From DSVZ01 sp037439785 (lineage in GTDB: Bacteria > Verrucomicrobiota > Verrucomicrobiia > Limisphaerales > J093): 64,000 bases of DNA. A program made the translations under genes and the position numbers. Below, piece after piece: positions 25,936 through 38,499 of this stretch. The notes beneath the pieces were generated by a model. The model was not told where the DNA came from, did no database searches, and worked only from the letters and a program-made list of their open reading frames with translations. Location: assembly GCA_037439785.1 (NCBI GenBank), contig JBBIVJ010000013.1:40241-104240 (forward strand), written 5' to 3'. How positions within the stretch are numbered: the first letter of the stretch is position 1; the number at the start of each line of letters is the position of its first letter.

Positions 25936-26202
25936 GTGCGTGACTACATAACACTGGTCTTGTGGGTCCTGGTCGTCGGGGGCGTGTTCCTTTACCTCTG
26001 GCGCAAGGGGTACCTGCTGCGTTTGGGGACCTACATTGCCGAGACGCGGGAGGAGCTGCGCAAATGCACGTGGCCCTCGTTGGACGAACTGAAGGGGTCC
26101 ACGCTGGTGGTCATGATCACCATTGCCATGCTGGCGATCTTCACGGTCCTGTCCGATTTCATCCTCCTGAAGATCATCCGCGGCATCTTGCCCAAACTTT
26201 GA
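25936..26202 (+). CDS. secE: Preprotein translocase subunit SecE
   Basis: A small subunit of the SecYEG channel, 88 residues, with a GTG start. It has an N-terminal hydrophobic segment (LVLWVLVVGGVFLYLW), the conserved amphipathic signature ETREELRKCTWPSLDEL and a C-terminal transmembrane helix (MITIAMLAIFTVLSDFILL). The extra N-terminal segment makes it slightly longer than minimal SecE. nusG follows 26 bp later, the normal order. Confidence 0.92.
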   Translation: MRDYITLVLWVLVVGGVFLYLWRKGYLLRLGTYIAETREELRKCTWPSLDELKGSTLVVMITIAMLAIFTVLSDFILLKIIRGILPKL

Positions 26203-26228
26203 CTTCCCGGGCACCGACCCACCCCGCC

Positions 26229-26777
26229 ATGCGCAGCCAATGGTTCGTCCTCCACACCCTTTCCGGCCAGGAAATGAAGGTCAAGGAAAGTATTGAAAAA
26301 CGCCTCAAGGCGGAGGAGATGGGCGACTACATCCACGAGGTGCTGGTCCCCATTGAAAAAGTGGCCGAGGTCCGGGGCGGCAAAAAAACGGTGACCACGC
26401 GCAAGCTTTATCCGGGGTACGTCTTCATCCACATGGTGCTGCTGGACGAAAACCAGCGGCTGATCGAAAAGCCGTGGTACTTTATCCGGGAAACCCCGGG
26501 CATCATCGGTTTTGTGGGGGGAGACCGCCCCACCCCCACCAGCCAGGAAGAGATTGACCACATCAAGGCTCAAATCTCCGAATCCGAGGAATCCGAGCGT
26601 CCGAAGGTCAGCTTCGAGGTGGGCGAGACGGTCAAGATCAACGACGGGCCGTTCCTGAACTTCAATGGTGTAATCGAGGAAGTGGACCCCGAACGCGGCA
26701 AGGTGAAGGTAACCGTCAACATCTTTGGCCGGAGCACGCCCGTCGAGCTGGAGTACTGGCAGCTTGAAAAAGTTTGA
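26229..26777 (+). CDS. nusG: Transcription termination/antitermination factor NusG
   Basis: A 182-residue factor that binds RNA polymerase and couples it to Rho or the ribosome. The NGN domain starts at QWFVLHTLSGQE and contains LYPGYVFIHM and WYFIRETPGIIGFVGG. The KOW domain is at the C-terminus (FEVGETVKINDGPF to FGRSTPVELEYWQLEKV). The ATG at 26229 gives the family start. Confidence 0.96.
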   Translation: MRSQWFVLHTLSGQEMKVKESIEKRLKAEEMGDYIHEVLVPIEKVAEVRGGKKTVTTRKLYPGYVFIHMVLLDENQRLIEKPWYFIRETPGIIGFVGGDRPTPTSQEEIDHIKAQISESEESERPKVSFEVGETVKINDGPFLNFNGVIEEVDPERGKVKVTVNIFGRSTPVELEYWQLEKV

Positions 26778-26821
26778 GGGGACCGACCCCCGCAAGACCA
26801 GCAGTCAACCCGCGAGGTAAC

Positions 26822-27247
26822 ATGGCAAAGAAGGCAGTTGGGCAGATCAAACTCCAAATTCCGGCAGGTCAGGCCAATCCCGCCCCGCCTGTGGGTCCGG
26901 CTTTGGGCCAGCACGGCGTCAACATCATGGCCTTCTGCAAAGAGTTCAACGCCCGGACCAAGGATCAAGCGGGGATGATCGTCCCCGTGGTGATCACGGT
27001 CTATCAGGACAAATCGTTCTCCTTCATCACCAAATCCCCGCCGGCCTCGGCGCTGCTGAAAAAGGCGGCCGGCATCGCCAGCGGTTCCAAGGTCCCCAAC
27101 AAGGACAAGGTGGGCAAAGTGACCCGCAAACAACTGCTGGACATCGTCAAAATCAAGCAGACCGACTTGAATGCCACCTCCGAGGAAGCCGCGCTGCGGA
27201 TCATTGCCGGCACGGCACGCAGCATGGGCATCGAGGTCGTGGCCTGA
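26822..27247 (+). CDS. rplK: Ribosomal protein L11
   Basis: A 141-residue protein of the GTPase-associated centre of the large subunit. Signature blocks are IKLQIPAGQANPAPPVGPAL at the start, GQHGVNIMAFCKEFN, and the C-terminal RNA-binding domain ending in AGTARSMGIEV. The ATG at 26822 is used. An upstream extension of the frame is not conserved. Confidence 0.97.
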   Translation: MAKKAVGQIKLQIPAGQANPAPPVGPALGQHGVNIMAFCKEFNARTKDQAGMIVPVVITVYQDKSFSFITKSPPASALLKKAAGIASGSKVPNKDKVGKVTRKQLLDIVKIKQTDLNATSEEAALRIIAGTARSMGIEVVA

Positions 27248-27291
27248 ACCCAACCGCGGAAGAGCTCCGGCTCGCTACCACCGCCCAGCCT

Positions 27292-27999
27292 ATGCCCAAG
27301 AAACCCAGCAAACGCTACCAGAAAGCCCTGGCGCTGCTGGACCCCAACAAGACCTACCCGCTCGCACAGGCGGTGGACCTGTTGGCGTCCTTCCCCCGGG
27401 CGCGTTTCAACGAAACCGTCGAACTGGCCTTCCACCTTGGCGTGGACCCGAAGCAATCCGACCAGATGGTCCGCGGCACCGTGCCCTTGCCCCACGGCAG
27501 CGGCAAGGCGGTCCGGGTCCTGGTCTTCGCCAAGCCCGGGGAGGCGGCCGAGGCCGCCCGCGCCGCCGGGGCCGAGCATGTGGGCTTCGAGGACCTCATT
27601 CAAAAATGCCAGGCAGGATGGACGGACTTTGACGTTGCCATTGCCACGCCCGAGGCCATGACCGAAGTTCGCAAGCTCGGCAAGGTGCTGGGCCCGCGGG
27701 GACTCATGCCCAACCCCAAGACCGGAACGGTCACCGAAGACACCGCCAAGGCCGTGCGCGAGGTCAAGGCCGGCCGCGTCGAGTTCAAGGTGGACAAGGC
27801 CGGCAACGTCCACGTGCCGACTGGCAAGCTCTCCTTTACCCCCCAGCAAATCCTGGAAAACGCGCGTGCGGTGGTGGACGCCGTGCTGCGTGCCAAGCCG
27901 GCCAGCCTCCGGGGGACCTATTTGCGCAATGCCGTCCTTACCAGCACCATGAATCCCGGCATCCCCCTCGACCTCCGCTCCCTCACCAGCGCCAACTGA
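27292..27999 (+). CDS. rplA: Ribosomal protein L1
   Basis: A 235-residue protein of the L1 stalk. Family blocks include FNETVELAFHLGVDPKQSDQ, RGTVPLPHG, VLGPRGLMPNPKTGTV and the C-terminal GTYLRN. In other bacteria L1 represses its own operon by binding its mRNA. The short spacers here do not show an obvious L1 site. Confidence 0.97.
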   Translation: MPKKPSKRYQKALALLDPNKTYPLAQAVDLLASFPRARFNETVELAFHLGVDPKQSDQMVRGTVPLPHGSGKAVRVLVFAKPGEAAEAARAAGAEHVGFEDLIQKCQAGWTDFDVAIATPEAMTEVRKLGKVLGPRGLMPNPKTGTVTEDTAKAVREVKAGRVEFKVDKAGNVHVPTGKLSFTPQQILENARAVVDAVLRAKPASLRGTYLRNAVLTSTMNPGIPLDLRSLTSAN

Positions 28000-28007
28000 T
28001 TTGCCCC

Positions 28008-28520
28008 ATGCGCGCCGAGAAACAATTCCTCACCCTCGAATACCGCCAGCGCCTGGATGCCTCCCCCTACTTCATCGTGGTGGAGTACAAGGGCCTGAAC
28101 GTGGCGCAATTCCGGGAACTGCGGAACCGCCTTGCCAAAGTGGCGGCGGAGGTCCACGTGGTCAAAAACACCCTCTTCCGCCATGCGGCCAAAGAGGCGG
28201 GTCTGGCGGATTTGGGCAGCCTCCTGACCGGGCAGTTGGCGGTGGTCACCGGCCAAAGGGATGTCACCGCCGCCGCCAAGGTGCTCAAGACCTACCAGGC
28301 CGAGTTCGACAAACCGCGCATCCAGTTTGGCTGCCTGGGCAACCAGCACCTGGACCGCGGTGCCTTGCTCGCCCTGGCCGAACTGCCCCCACTCGAGGTG
28401 CTGCGCGGCCGCCTGCTGGGTCTCTTGCAGGCCCCGGCGGCGCAACTGGTCCGGCTCCTGAACACCCCGGCCACCCAACTGGCGCGGGTGCTTCAGGCCC
28501 GCGTCGAAAAAGGCGCGTGA
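28008..28520 (+). CDS. rplJ: Ribosomal protein L10
   Basis: A 170-residue stalk base protein that anchors L7/L12 dimers through its C-terminal helix. Visible blocks are YFIVVEYKGLNVAQFRELRN, VKNTLFRHA and a C-terminal helix (AAQLVRLLNTPATQLARVLQ). It begins only 8 bp after rplA, so there is no room for the long L10 mRNA leader found in enterobacteria. Confidence 0.94.
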   Translation: MRAEKQFLTLEYRQRLDASPYFIVVEYKGLNVAQFRELRNRLAKVAAEVHVVKNTLFRHAAKEAGLADLGSLLTGQLAVVTGQRDVTAAAKVLKTYQAEFDKPRIQFGCLGNQHLDRGALLALAELPPLEVLRGRLLGLLQAPAAQLVRLLNTPATQLARVLQARVEKGA

Positions 28521-28587
28521 ACCGCAACGCTTTCACCCCTGACTGGTCGGGGGCGAAGACCAAACACAACCCACAGTAAATCGTCGG

Positions 28588-28628
28588 GTCCGCGGGCCGC
28601 GGACTGAAAGCTCCCGGAGCCCCGGGAG
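28588..28628 (+). promoter_or_regulatory. Two tandem hairpins in the rplJ-rplL spacer
   Basis: GTCCGCG/CGCGGAC (28588-28604) and CTCCCGG/CCGGGAG (28611-28628) are two perfect 7-bp stems side by side. They end about 10 bp before the rplL ribosome site (GGAAAGGA). Because L7/L12 is needed in several copies per ribosome, such a spacer could protect or process the mRNA. This is inference. Confidence 0.5.
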
Positions 28629-28651
28629 GCGACGAGACGGAAAGGACAAGC

Positions 28652-29050
28652 ATGGCAGACATCGCAGCATTGGTGGAACAACTGAGCAAACTGACGGTCG
28701 TGGAGACCGCGGAGCTCGTGAAGAAACTCGAAGAAGCCTGGGGCGTCACCGCCGCCGCTCCGGTGGCGGTCGCCGCCGCGGGTGCGCCGGCCACGGGTGC
28801 GCCAGCCGCCGCCGCGCCCACCGAAGAGGCCCAGACCACCTTCGATGTGATCCTGGCCTCGGTGCCGGCGGACAAGAAGATTGCCGTCATCAAAGCCGTG
28901 CGAGAAATCAAGGCCGGCCTGGGTCTGGCCGACGCCAAGAAACTGGTCGAAGAGGCGCCCAAACCGGTGCTGGAAGGGGCCAGCAAGGCGGACGCCGAGG
29001 CGGCCAAAAAGAAGCTCGAGGACGCCGGCGCCAAGGCCGAACTCAAGTAA
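28652..29050 (+). CDS. rplL: Ribosomal protein L7/L12
   Basis: A 132-residue acidic stalk protein. It has an N-terminal dimerisation domain (LVEQLSKLTVVETAELVKKL), an Ala/Pro-rich hinge and a C-terminal factor-binding domain (VPADKKIAVIKAVREI, GLGLADAKKLVEEAPK). It starts after a good GGAAAGGA site. Confidence 0.96.
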   Translation: MADIAALVEQLSKLTVVETAELVKKLEEAWGVTAAAPVAVAAAGAPATGAPAAAAPTEEAQTTFDVILASVPADKKIAVIKAVREIKAGLGLADAKKLVEEAPKPVLEGASKADAEAAKKKLEDAGAKAELK

Positions 29051-29062
29051 GTTCAAGGCCGC

Positions 29063-29094
29063 ACCGGGGAAAAGCCGCGGGGCTTTTCCCCGGT
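29063..29094 (+). terminator. Long hairpin between rplL and rpoB
   Basis: ACCGGGGAAAAGCC and GGCTTTTCCCCGGT form a perfect 14-bp stem around GCGG, 12 bp after the rplL stop. There is no T-run behind it. It may pause polymerase, mark an RNA processing site, or protect the upstream mRNA. Confidence 0.5.
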
Positions 29095-29155
29095 CGGCCC
29101 TGCGGTCGTTCATCACCATCAAGACGACGTCTCACACACGTCCAGATACGTTGTC

Positions 29156-29189
29156 ACCGGGGCCAGCCCCGAGGGGGGACGGTCTTTTT
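29156..29189 (+). terminator. Possible attenuator ahead of rpoB
   Basis: ACCG...CGGT (29156-29159 and 29180-29183) encloses a GGGGC/GCCCC stem and is followed directly by CTTTTT. Partial termination between rplL and rpoB is known in other bacteria and lowers polymerase synthesis relative to ribosomal protein. The stem here is imperfect. Confidence 0.35.
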
Positions 29190-29236
29190 GTGTCGTTGAA
29201 TCCGGAGCGAACCGTTCGTCAACCTGTGATCCATTC

Positions 29237-33160
<3,924 letters not shown>

Positions 33161-33196
33161 CCTTTCCTCCTGCACCGCCGCCTGTCCGATACGCGC

Positions 33197-36100
33197 ATGA
33201 ACACCAAAGAAACCACCCGCGAACTGCTGGGCCTGGACAAGGTCAACCAGGTGGACCACGTGGCGATCAGCATCGCCTCGCCCGAAACCATCCGCTCCTG
33301 GTCCAAGGGGGAGGTCAAAAACCCCGAGACCATCAACTACCGGACCTTCAAGCCCGAAAAGGGCGGCCTGTTCTGCGAACGCATCTTTGGCCCGGTCAAG
33401 GACTGGGAATGCTCCTGCGGCAAGTACAAGCGCATCAAACACCGCGGCGTGGTCTGTGACCGCTGCGGCGTCGAGGTCACCCTCTCCCGCGTCCGCCGCG
33501 AGCGCATGGGGCACATTGATCTGGCCGTGCCCGTCTCCCACATCTGGTTCTTCAAGTGCATGCCCTCGCGCATCGGCCTGATGCTGGACATGACCGCACG
33601 GGCCCTCGAACGGGTCATTTACTACGAGGACTACATGGTCATTGACCCGGGCAACACCCCCCTCCAGAAGCACCAGTTGCTCAGCGAGACCGAATACCGC
33701 GAGGCCCGCGAAACCTACGGCGCCGATGCCTTCGTGGCCAAAATGGGGGCGGAGGCCGTCCGCGATGCCCTCTCCCGCATTGACCTGCAGCAGCACATTG
33801 AAGATCTCCAGAAGGCCATGCAGGCCACCAAGAGCAAGCAGAACCGCAAAAAGCTCGCCAAGCGCATCAAGCTCTTCCAGGGCTTCCTCAGCTCCCGTGC
33901 CCGCCCGGAATGGATGATCCTGACCGTCCTGCCGGTCATCCCGCCGGACCTCCGGCCCCTGGTCCCCCTGGAGGGCGGCCGGTTTGCCACCTCGGACCTC
34001 AACGACCTGTACCGCCGCGTCATCAACCGCAACAACCGGTTGAAAAACCTCCTCCAGCTCAAAACCCCCGAGGTCATCATCCGCAACGAAAAGCGCATGC
34101 TCCAGGAGGCGGTGGATGCCCTGTTCGACAACGGCCGCCACGGCCGCGCCGTGACCGGGGCCGGCAACCGCGCCCTCAAGTCCCTATCCGACATGCTCAA
34201 GGGCAAGTCGGGTCGCTTCCGCCAGAATCTCCTGGGCAAGCGCGTGGACTACTCCGGCCGCTCCGTCATCGTGATCGGCCCCGAACTCAAGGTCCACCAG
34301 TGCGGCCTGCCCAAAAAGATGGCCCTGGTCCTCTTCGAGCCGTTCATCATCCGGCGCCTCAAGGAAAAGGGCCAGGTGCACACCGTCCGCTCCGCCAAGA
34401 AGCTTATCGAACGCCAGACCACCGAGGTCTGGGACGTGCTCGAAGAGGTGACCCGGGGCCACCCCGTCCTCCTCAACCGCGCTCCCACCCTCCACCGCCT
34501 GTCCGTCCAGGCCTTCGAGCCGGTGCTCATCGAGGGCGAGGCCATCCGCATCCACCCCCTGGTCTGTACCGCCTACAATGCCGACTTCGACGGTGACCAG
34601 ATGGCCGTGCACGTGCCCCTGTCCGTCGAAGCCCAGTTGGAGGCCCGCCTCCTCATGATGGCGCCCCTGAACCTCTTCAGCCCCTCCTCCGGCCGCCCCA
34701 TTATGACGCCCACCCAGGACATCACCCTGGGCTGCTACTACCTGACCGCCGAGCCCCGCAAGCCCCGCAAGCCCCGCCAGCGCTTGCGCCTGTTCGGCAG
34801 CAAGAGCGAGGTCCTCTTCGCCCACGCCGAGGGCGACGTGGCCACCCATGACCGCATCCTCCTGGCCAACCCCGACCGCGGCCGCAAGACCGTCTTCGGC
34901 GACCCCCAGCGCAAGGTCATCGAGACCACCCTCGGCCGGGTCATCTTCAGTGAAATCTGGCCGCCGGAGCTGGGCTTTTTCAACAAGGTCGCCGGCAAGA
35001 CCCAGCTGGGGGACATCATCTGGAGCTGCTACAAGCACTGCGGCCACGAACAGACCATCCAGAGCCTGGACCGACTCAAGGAGGTCGGCTTCCGCGAGGC
35101 CACCCGCGCCGGCGTCTCCATCGGCATCGAAGACATGATCATCCCCAAGGAGAAGGACGAGCAGATCCGCCGCGCCTTCCAGCAGATCGCCGAGGTCGAA
35201 AAACAGCACCGCCGCGGCATCATCACCTCCGGCGAACGCTACAACAAGATCGTGGACATCTGGACCCAGTGCACCGACCAGATTTCCAACGTCATGATCC
35301 AGACCCTCGAGGCCAACCAGGGCAAGCGCGAATACAACCCCCTGTTCCTCATGGTGGACTCGGGCGCCCGCGGCAACAAAGCCCAGGTCCGCCAACTGGC
35401 CGGCCTGCGCGGCCTCATGGCCAAGCCGGACGGCTCGATCATCGAAAAGCCCATCCTGGCCAGCTTCCGCGAGGGGCTCTCGGTCCACGAGTACTTCATC
35501 TCCACCCACGGCGCCCGCAAGGGCCTGGCCGACACCGCCCTCAAGACCGCCGATTCCGGCTACATGACCCGCAAACTGGTGGACGTGGCCCAGGACGTCA
35601 TCATCCGCGAAGAGGACTGCGGCACCACCAACGGCATCTGGGTCCGGGCCATCGAGCAGGGCGACGACGAAATCGTCAAACTCAGCGAACGCATCCTCGG
35701 CCGCTTCACCGCCGACGACGTGCCCGACCCGCGCGATGCCACCCGCCTGCTGATCCGTGCCAACGAGTACATTGACGAGGCCCGGGCGCGGGAGATCGAA
35801 AACACCGGCGTCGAACGCATCAAGATCCGCTCGGTCCTCACCTGCGAATCCAGGCACGGTGTCTGCATCCACTGCTACGGCCTGAACCTGGCCACCGGCA
35901 CCCTGGCCAAACTGGGCGAGGCCGTCGGCATCATCGCCGCCCAATCCATCGGCGAGCCGGGCACCCAGTTGACCATGCGCACCTTCCACATCGGCGGCAC
36001 CGCCTCCCAGGTGTACAAGCTGCCGCAGATTCGGGCCAAGTTTGACGGGCAGGTGCGCTACAACGACCTCCGCACCGTCGAGTTGCAGGATGGCAGCTTC

Positions 36101-37354
36101 ATCGTGCTCAACAAGAACGGCACGGTGTTCATCGTGGACGCCAACGGCCGGGAACTGGAAAACCACCCCGTGGTCATCGGCGCCATTATTTCCGTCCGCG
36201 ACGGCGACCAGGTCAAGAAGGGCGAGACCTTTGTCCAGTGGGACCCCTACAACGTGCCCATCATCTCGGAAAAGGCCGGCCGCATCCGGTTCCACGACAT
36301 CATCGAAAACGTCACGATGAAGTCTGTGACCGACGAGACCACCGGCCAGGAGTCCATGGTGGTCATCGAGCACAAGGAAGACCTCCACCCCCAGATTCTG
36401 GTCGAGGACGAAAAGGCCGGCACCACCACCGCCAGCTATCCCATCCCCGCCGCCGCCCACATCACCGTCAAGGAGCGCGACAAGATTCTGCCCGGCACCA
36501 TGCTCGCCAAGACCCCCCGGCACACGGTCAAGACCAAGGACATCACCGGTCTGCCGCGGGTGGCGGAGTTGTTCGAGGCGCGCCGGCCCAAGGACGCGGC
36601 GGAGATCGCCAGGATCGCTGGCATCGTGGACTTCGGCGCCACCGTGCGGGGCAAACGCTGCATCACCATCACCGACCCCCAGACCGGCCAGCAGGAAGAG
36701 CACCTCATCCCCATCGGCAAGCACGTCATCGTCTTCAAGGGCGACCGCGTGGACAAGGGCCAGCAACTCACCGAGGGCTCGGTCGTGCCGCACGAAATCC
36801 TCGAGGTCAGCGGCCCGCAGGAACTGCAGGCGCGCCTGGTCAGCGAAATCCAGGAGGTGTACCGCCTCCAGGGCGTCACCATCAACGACAAACACATCGA
36901 GATCATCATCCGCCAGATGCTCCGCAAGGTCCGGATCACCGAGCCGGGCGATACCACCTTCCTGTGGGGCGAGCAGGTGGACAAGCTGGTCTTCGAGGAG
37001 GAGAACAAACGCGTGGAGGAGAAGGGCGGCAAGCCCGCCGAGGCACAGCCCGTGCTGCTGGGCATCACCAAGGCCTCGCTCGAAACCGAAAGTTTCCTCA
37101 GCGCCGCCTCCTTCCAGGACACCACCCGCGTGCTCACCGAGGCCGCCACCATGGGCAAGGTGGACCACCTGCGCGGCTTCAAGGAAAACGTCATCATGGG
37201 CCACATCATCCCGGCCGGCACCGGCTACTCCCGGCACCGGAACATCCGCGTCAAGCCGCTGGTCGAGTTGCCGGCCGAGTCCGAAGCCGAGGTCCCGGTC
37301 GGGGAGGTCCCGGCGGTCGAATCCAGCGAACCGGGCGAGCTGTCCCAACTTTGA
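33197..37354 (+). CDS. rpoC: RNA polymerase subunit beta'
   Basis: The 1385-residue catalytic subunit. The N-terminal zinc site (CSCGKYKRIKHRGVVCDRCG), the active-site NADFDGDQMAVHVPLS with Asp463, Asp465 and Asp467 holding magnesium, the bridge-helix region (GARGNKAQVRQLAGLRGLM) and the second zinc site (CESRHGVCIHCYG) are all present. It follows rpoB by 36 bp. The acidic C-terminal tail is short. Confidence 0.97.
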   Translation: MNTKETTRELLGLDKVNQVDHVAISIASPETIRSWSKGEVKNPETINYRTFKPEKGGLFCERIFGPVKDWECSCGKYKRIKHRGVVCDRCGVEVTLSRVRRERMGHIDLAVPVSHIWFFKCMPSRIGLMLDMTARALERVIYYEDYMVIDPGNTPLQKHQLLSETEYREARETYGADAFVAKMGAEAVRDALSRIDLQQHIEDLQKAMQATKSKQNRKKLAKRIKLFQGFLSSRARPEWMILTVLPVIPPDLRPLVPLEGGRFATSDLNDLYRRVINRNNRLKNLLQLKTPEVIIRNEKRMLQEAVDALFDNGRHGRAVTGAGNRALKSLSDMLKGKSGRFRQNLLGKRVDYSGRSVIVIGPELKVHQCGLPKKMALVLFEPFIIRRLKEKGQVHTVRSAKKLIERQTTEVWDVLEEVTRGHPVLLNRAPTLHRLSVQAFEPVLIEGEAIRIHPLVCTAYNADFDGDQMAVHVPLSVEAQLEARLLMMAPLNLFSPSSGRPIMTPTQDITLGCYYLTAEPRKPRKPRQRLRLFGSKSEVLFAHAEGDVATHDRILLANPDRGRKTVFGDPQRKVIETTLGRVIFSEIWPPELGFFNKVAGKTQLGDIIWSCYKHCGHEQTIQSLDRLKEVGFREATRAGVSIGIEDMIIPKEKDEQIRRAFQQIAEVEKQHRRGIITSGERYNKIVDIWTQCTDQISNVMIQTLEANQGKREYNPLFLMVDSGARGNKAQVRQLAGLRGLMAKPDGSIIEKPILASFREGLSVHEYFISTHGARKGLADTALKTADSGYMTRKLVDVAQDVIIREEDCGTTNGIWVRAIEQGDDEIVKLSERILGRFTADDVPDPRDATRLLIRANEYIDEARAREIENTGVERIKIRSVLTCESRHGVCIHCYGLNLATGTLAKLGEAVGIIAAQSIGEPGTQLTMRTFHIGGTASQVYKLPQIRAKFDGQVRYNDLRTVELQDGSFIVLNKNGTVFIVDANGRELENHPVVIGAIISVRDGDQVKKGETFVQWDPYNVPIISEKAGRIRFHDIIENVTMKSVTDETTGQESMVVIEHKEDLHPQILVEDEKAGTTTASYPIPAAAHITVKERDKILPGTMLAKTPRHTVKTKDITGLPRVAELFEARRPKDAAEIARIAGIVDFGATVRGKRCITITDPQTGQQEEHLIPIGKHVIVFKGDRVDKGQQLTEGSVVPHEILEVSGPQELQARLVSEIQEVYRLQGVTINDKHIEIIIRQMLRKVRITEPGDTTFLWGEQVDKLVFEEENKRVEEKGGKPAEAQPVLLGITKASLETESFLSAASFQDTTRVLTEAATMGKVDHLRGFKENVIMGHIIPAGTGYSRHRNIRVKPLVELPAESEAEVPVGEVPAVESSEPGELSQL

Positions 37355-37441
37355 GCCCCGCCTTCCCGCCAGTCAGGTGGTCGGGGCGACATCCGCTCGG
37401 CGTCCCGAGCCCCCTCCCGCGCTGAGCCGTTGTCCGACCCG

Positions 37442-37482
37442 TTGGCTGGCTGTCTCAGGCTGAGCGGCCAGCCTCGAGCCAA
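37442..37482 (+). terminator. Hairpin after rpoC, possible terminator without T-run
   Basis: TTGGCT/AGCCAA encloses GGCTG/CAGCC about 90 bp after the rpoC stop. No run of T follows, so intrinsic termination is uncertain. Rho-dependent termination or mRNA protection are alternatives. Confidence 0.3.
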
Positions 37483-37551
37483 TACAGTGCTCGCCGTGGG
37501 CGGCGAGGCACGGCTGCGGGAGCTGGAAGTGGGAACAGGCGAGGGAATGCC

Positions 37552-37628
37552 TGGCGCGTCCGGCAGGATTTGAACCTGCAACCCTCTGATCCGAAGTCAG
37601 ATGCTCTGTCCAATTGAGCTACGGACGC
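37552..37628 (-). tRNA. trnR: tRNA-Arg (TCG)
   Basis: On the minus strand: acceptor GCGTCCG/CGGACGC, anticodon stem TCTGA/TCAGA with loop CTTCGGA (anticodon TCG), T-loop TTCAAAT, encoded CCA. It is 77 bases long and lies 22 bp after the zinc-ribbon gene on the same strand. Confidence 0.95.
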
Positions 37629-37650
37629 GCGGGCGAAAAGGGGATGGCGG

Positions 37651-38379
37651 TCAGTCGGCCCGCACCAGGTCCATGTCCGGCGTGTAGTAAAGGATGCGCC
37701 CGCAGTTCGGGCATTGCGCCAGTTCCTCGCCGATCCGGGCCGACAACACGACCTGGGCCGGCAGGCCCACGTGGCAGCCGCCGCAGGCGCCGCGCTCAAC
37801 GCCCACCACCACCTTGGGCCCTTTGTTGCGGCGCAGCCGCTCGTAGCGGGACAACAGGGCGGCGTCCACGGAGGCGGCCAGGGCGGCCCGGCCGGCGGAA
37901 CATACCTCGAATTGCCGTTGCAGATTCTGTTCCCGCGTGGCCATCTCGGCCAGCAACCGCTCGGTGTCGCGCCGCACCTCGTCGAGCATCTGGCGGGCGC
38001 GGGCCTGTTCCCGGGCGGTCTGGTCCTGTTGCTCCATGATTTCGAGTTGCTGGTCCTCGAGTCGGGCAATATCCGCCCGGCAGGTTTCGATCTCGTGGGC
38101 CAGGGCGCGGTATTCCTCGTTGCGCTTGGTTTGGAACTGCTGGAGCGAATACTTTTCGATGAGCTGCTTCCGGGCCTCGACCTCCAGCTCCAGCTTCTTG
38201 CGGTCGGCCTCCTGGTGCAGCCCCCGCTGCCGGACCGCCTCGGCCGCCTTCTGCGCCGCCTCGAGCCGGGCACGCGCCGCGGCCCGCTGGGGGGCCAGGG
38301 CATCCAGATCCTCGCGCAGCCGCGCCAACTGGCGGTCGCGTTCCTGCAACACCAGCAGTTGTTCAAGGGTCGAAAGCAT
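37651..38379 (-). CDS. Coiled-coil protein with C4 zinc ribbon (DUF164 family)
   Basis: A 242-residue cytosolic protein. Residues 1-165 form a long charged coiled coil (heptads rich in Gln, Glu, Arg, Leu). The C-terminal 50 residues form a zinc ribbon with two cysteine pairs (CGGC and CPNC). This layout is the DUF164/zf-RING_7 family, widespread in bacteria. Some members have been linked to secretion or nucleic-acid functions, but the role is not settled. Confidence 0.85.
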   Translation of the reverse strand: MLSTLEQLLVLQERDRQLARLREDLDALAPQRAAARARLEAAQKAAEAVRQRGLHQEADRKKLELEVEARKQLIEKYSLQQFQTKRNEEYRALAHEIETCRADIARLEDQQLEIMEQQDQTAREQARARQMLDEVRRDTERLLAEMATREQNLQRQFEVCSAGRAALAASVDAALLSRYERLRRNKGPKVVVGVERGACGGCHVGLPAQVVLSARIGEELAQCPNCGRILYYTPDMDLVRAD

Positions 38380-38499
38380 CCGTTGCAGCCCGCTTGTTTG
38401 ATGGCACGTTATCGGCCGGGCCGGGGCGCGTCAACGCGCGGGCAGTAAGATTCGCCCGGCCGGCCGCTGGCACAACACACAGACCCGCAGCAATACGGC

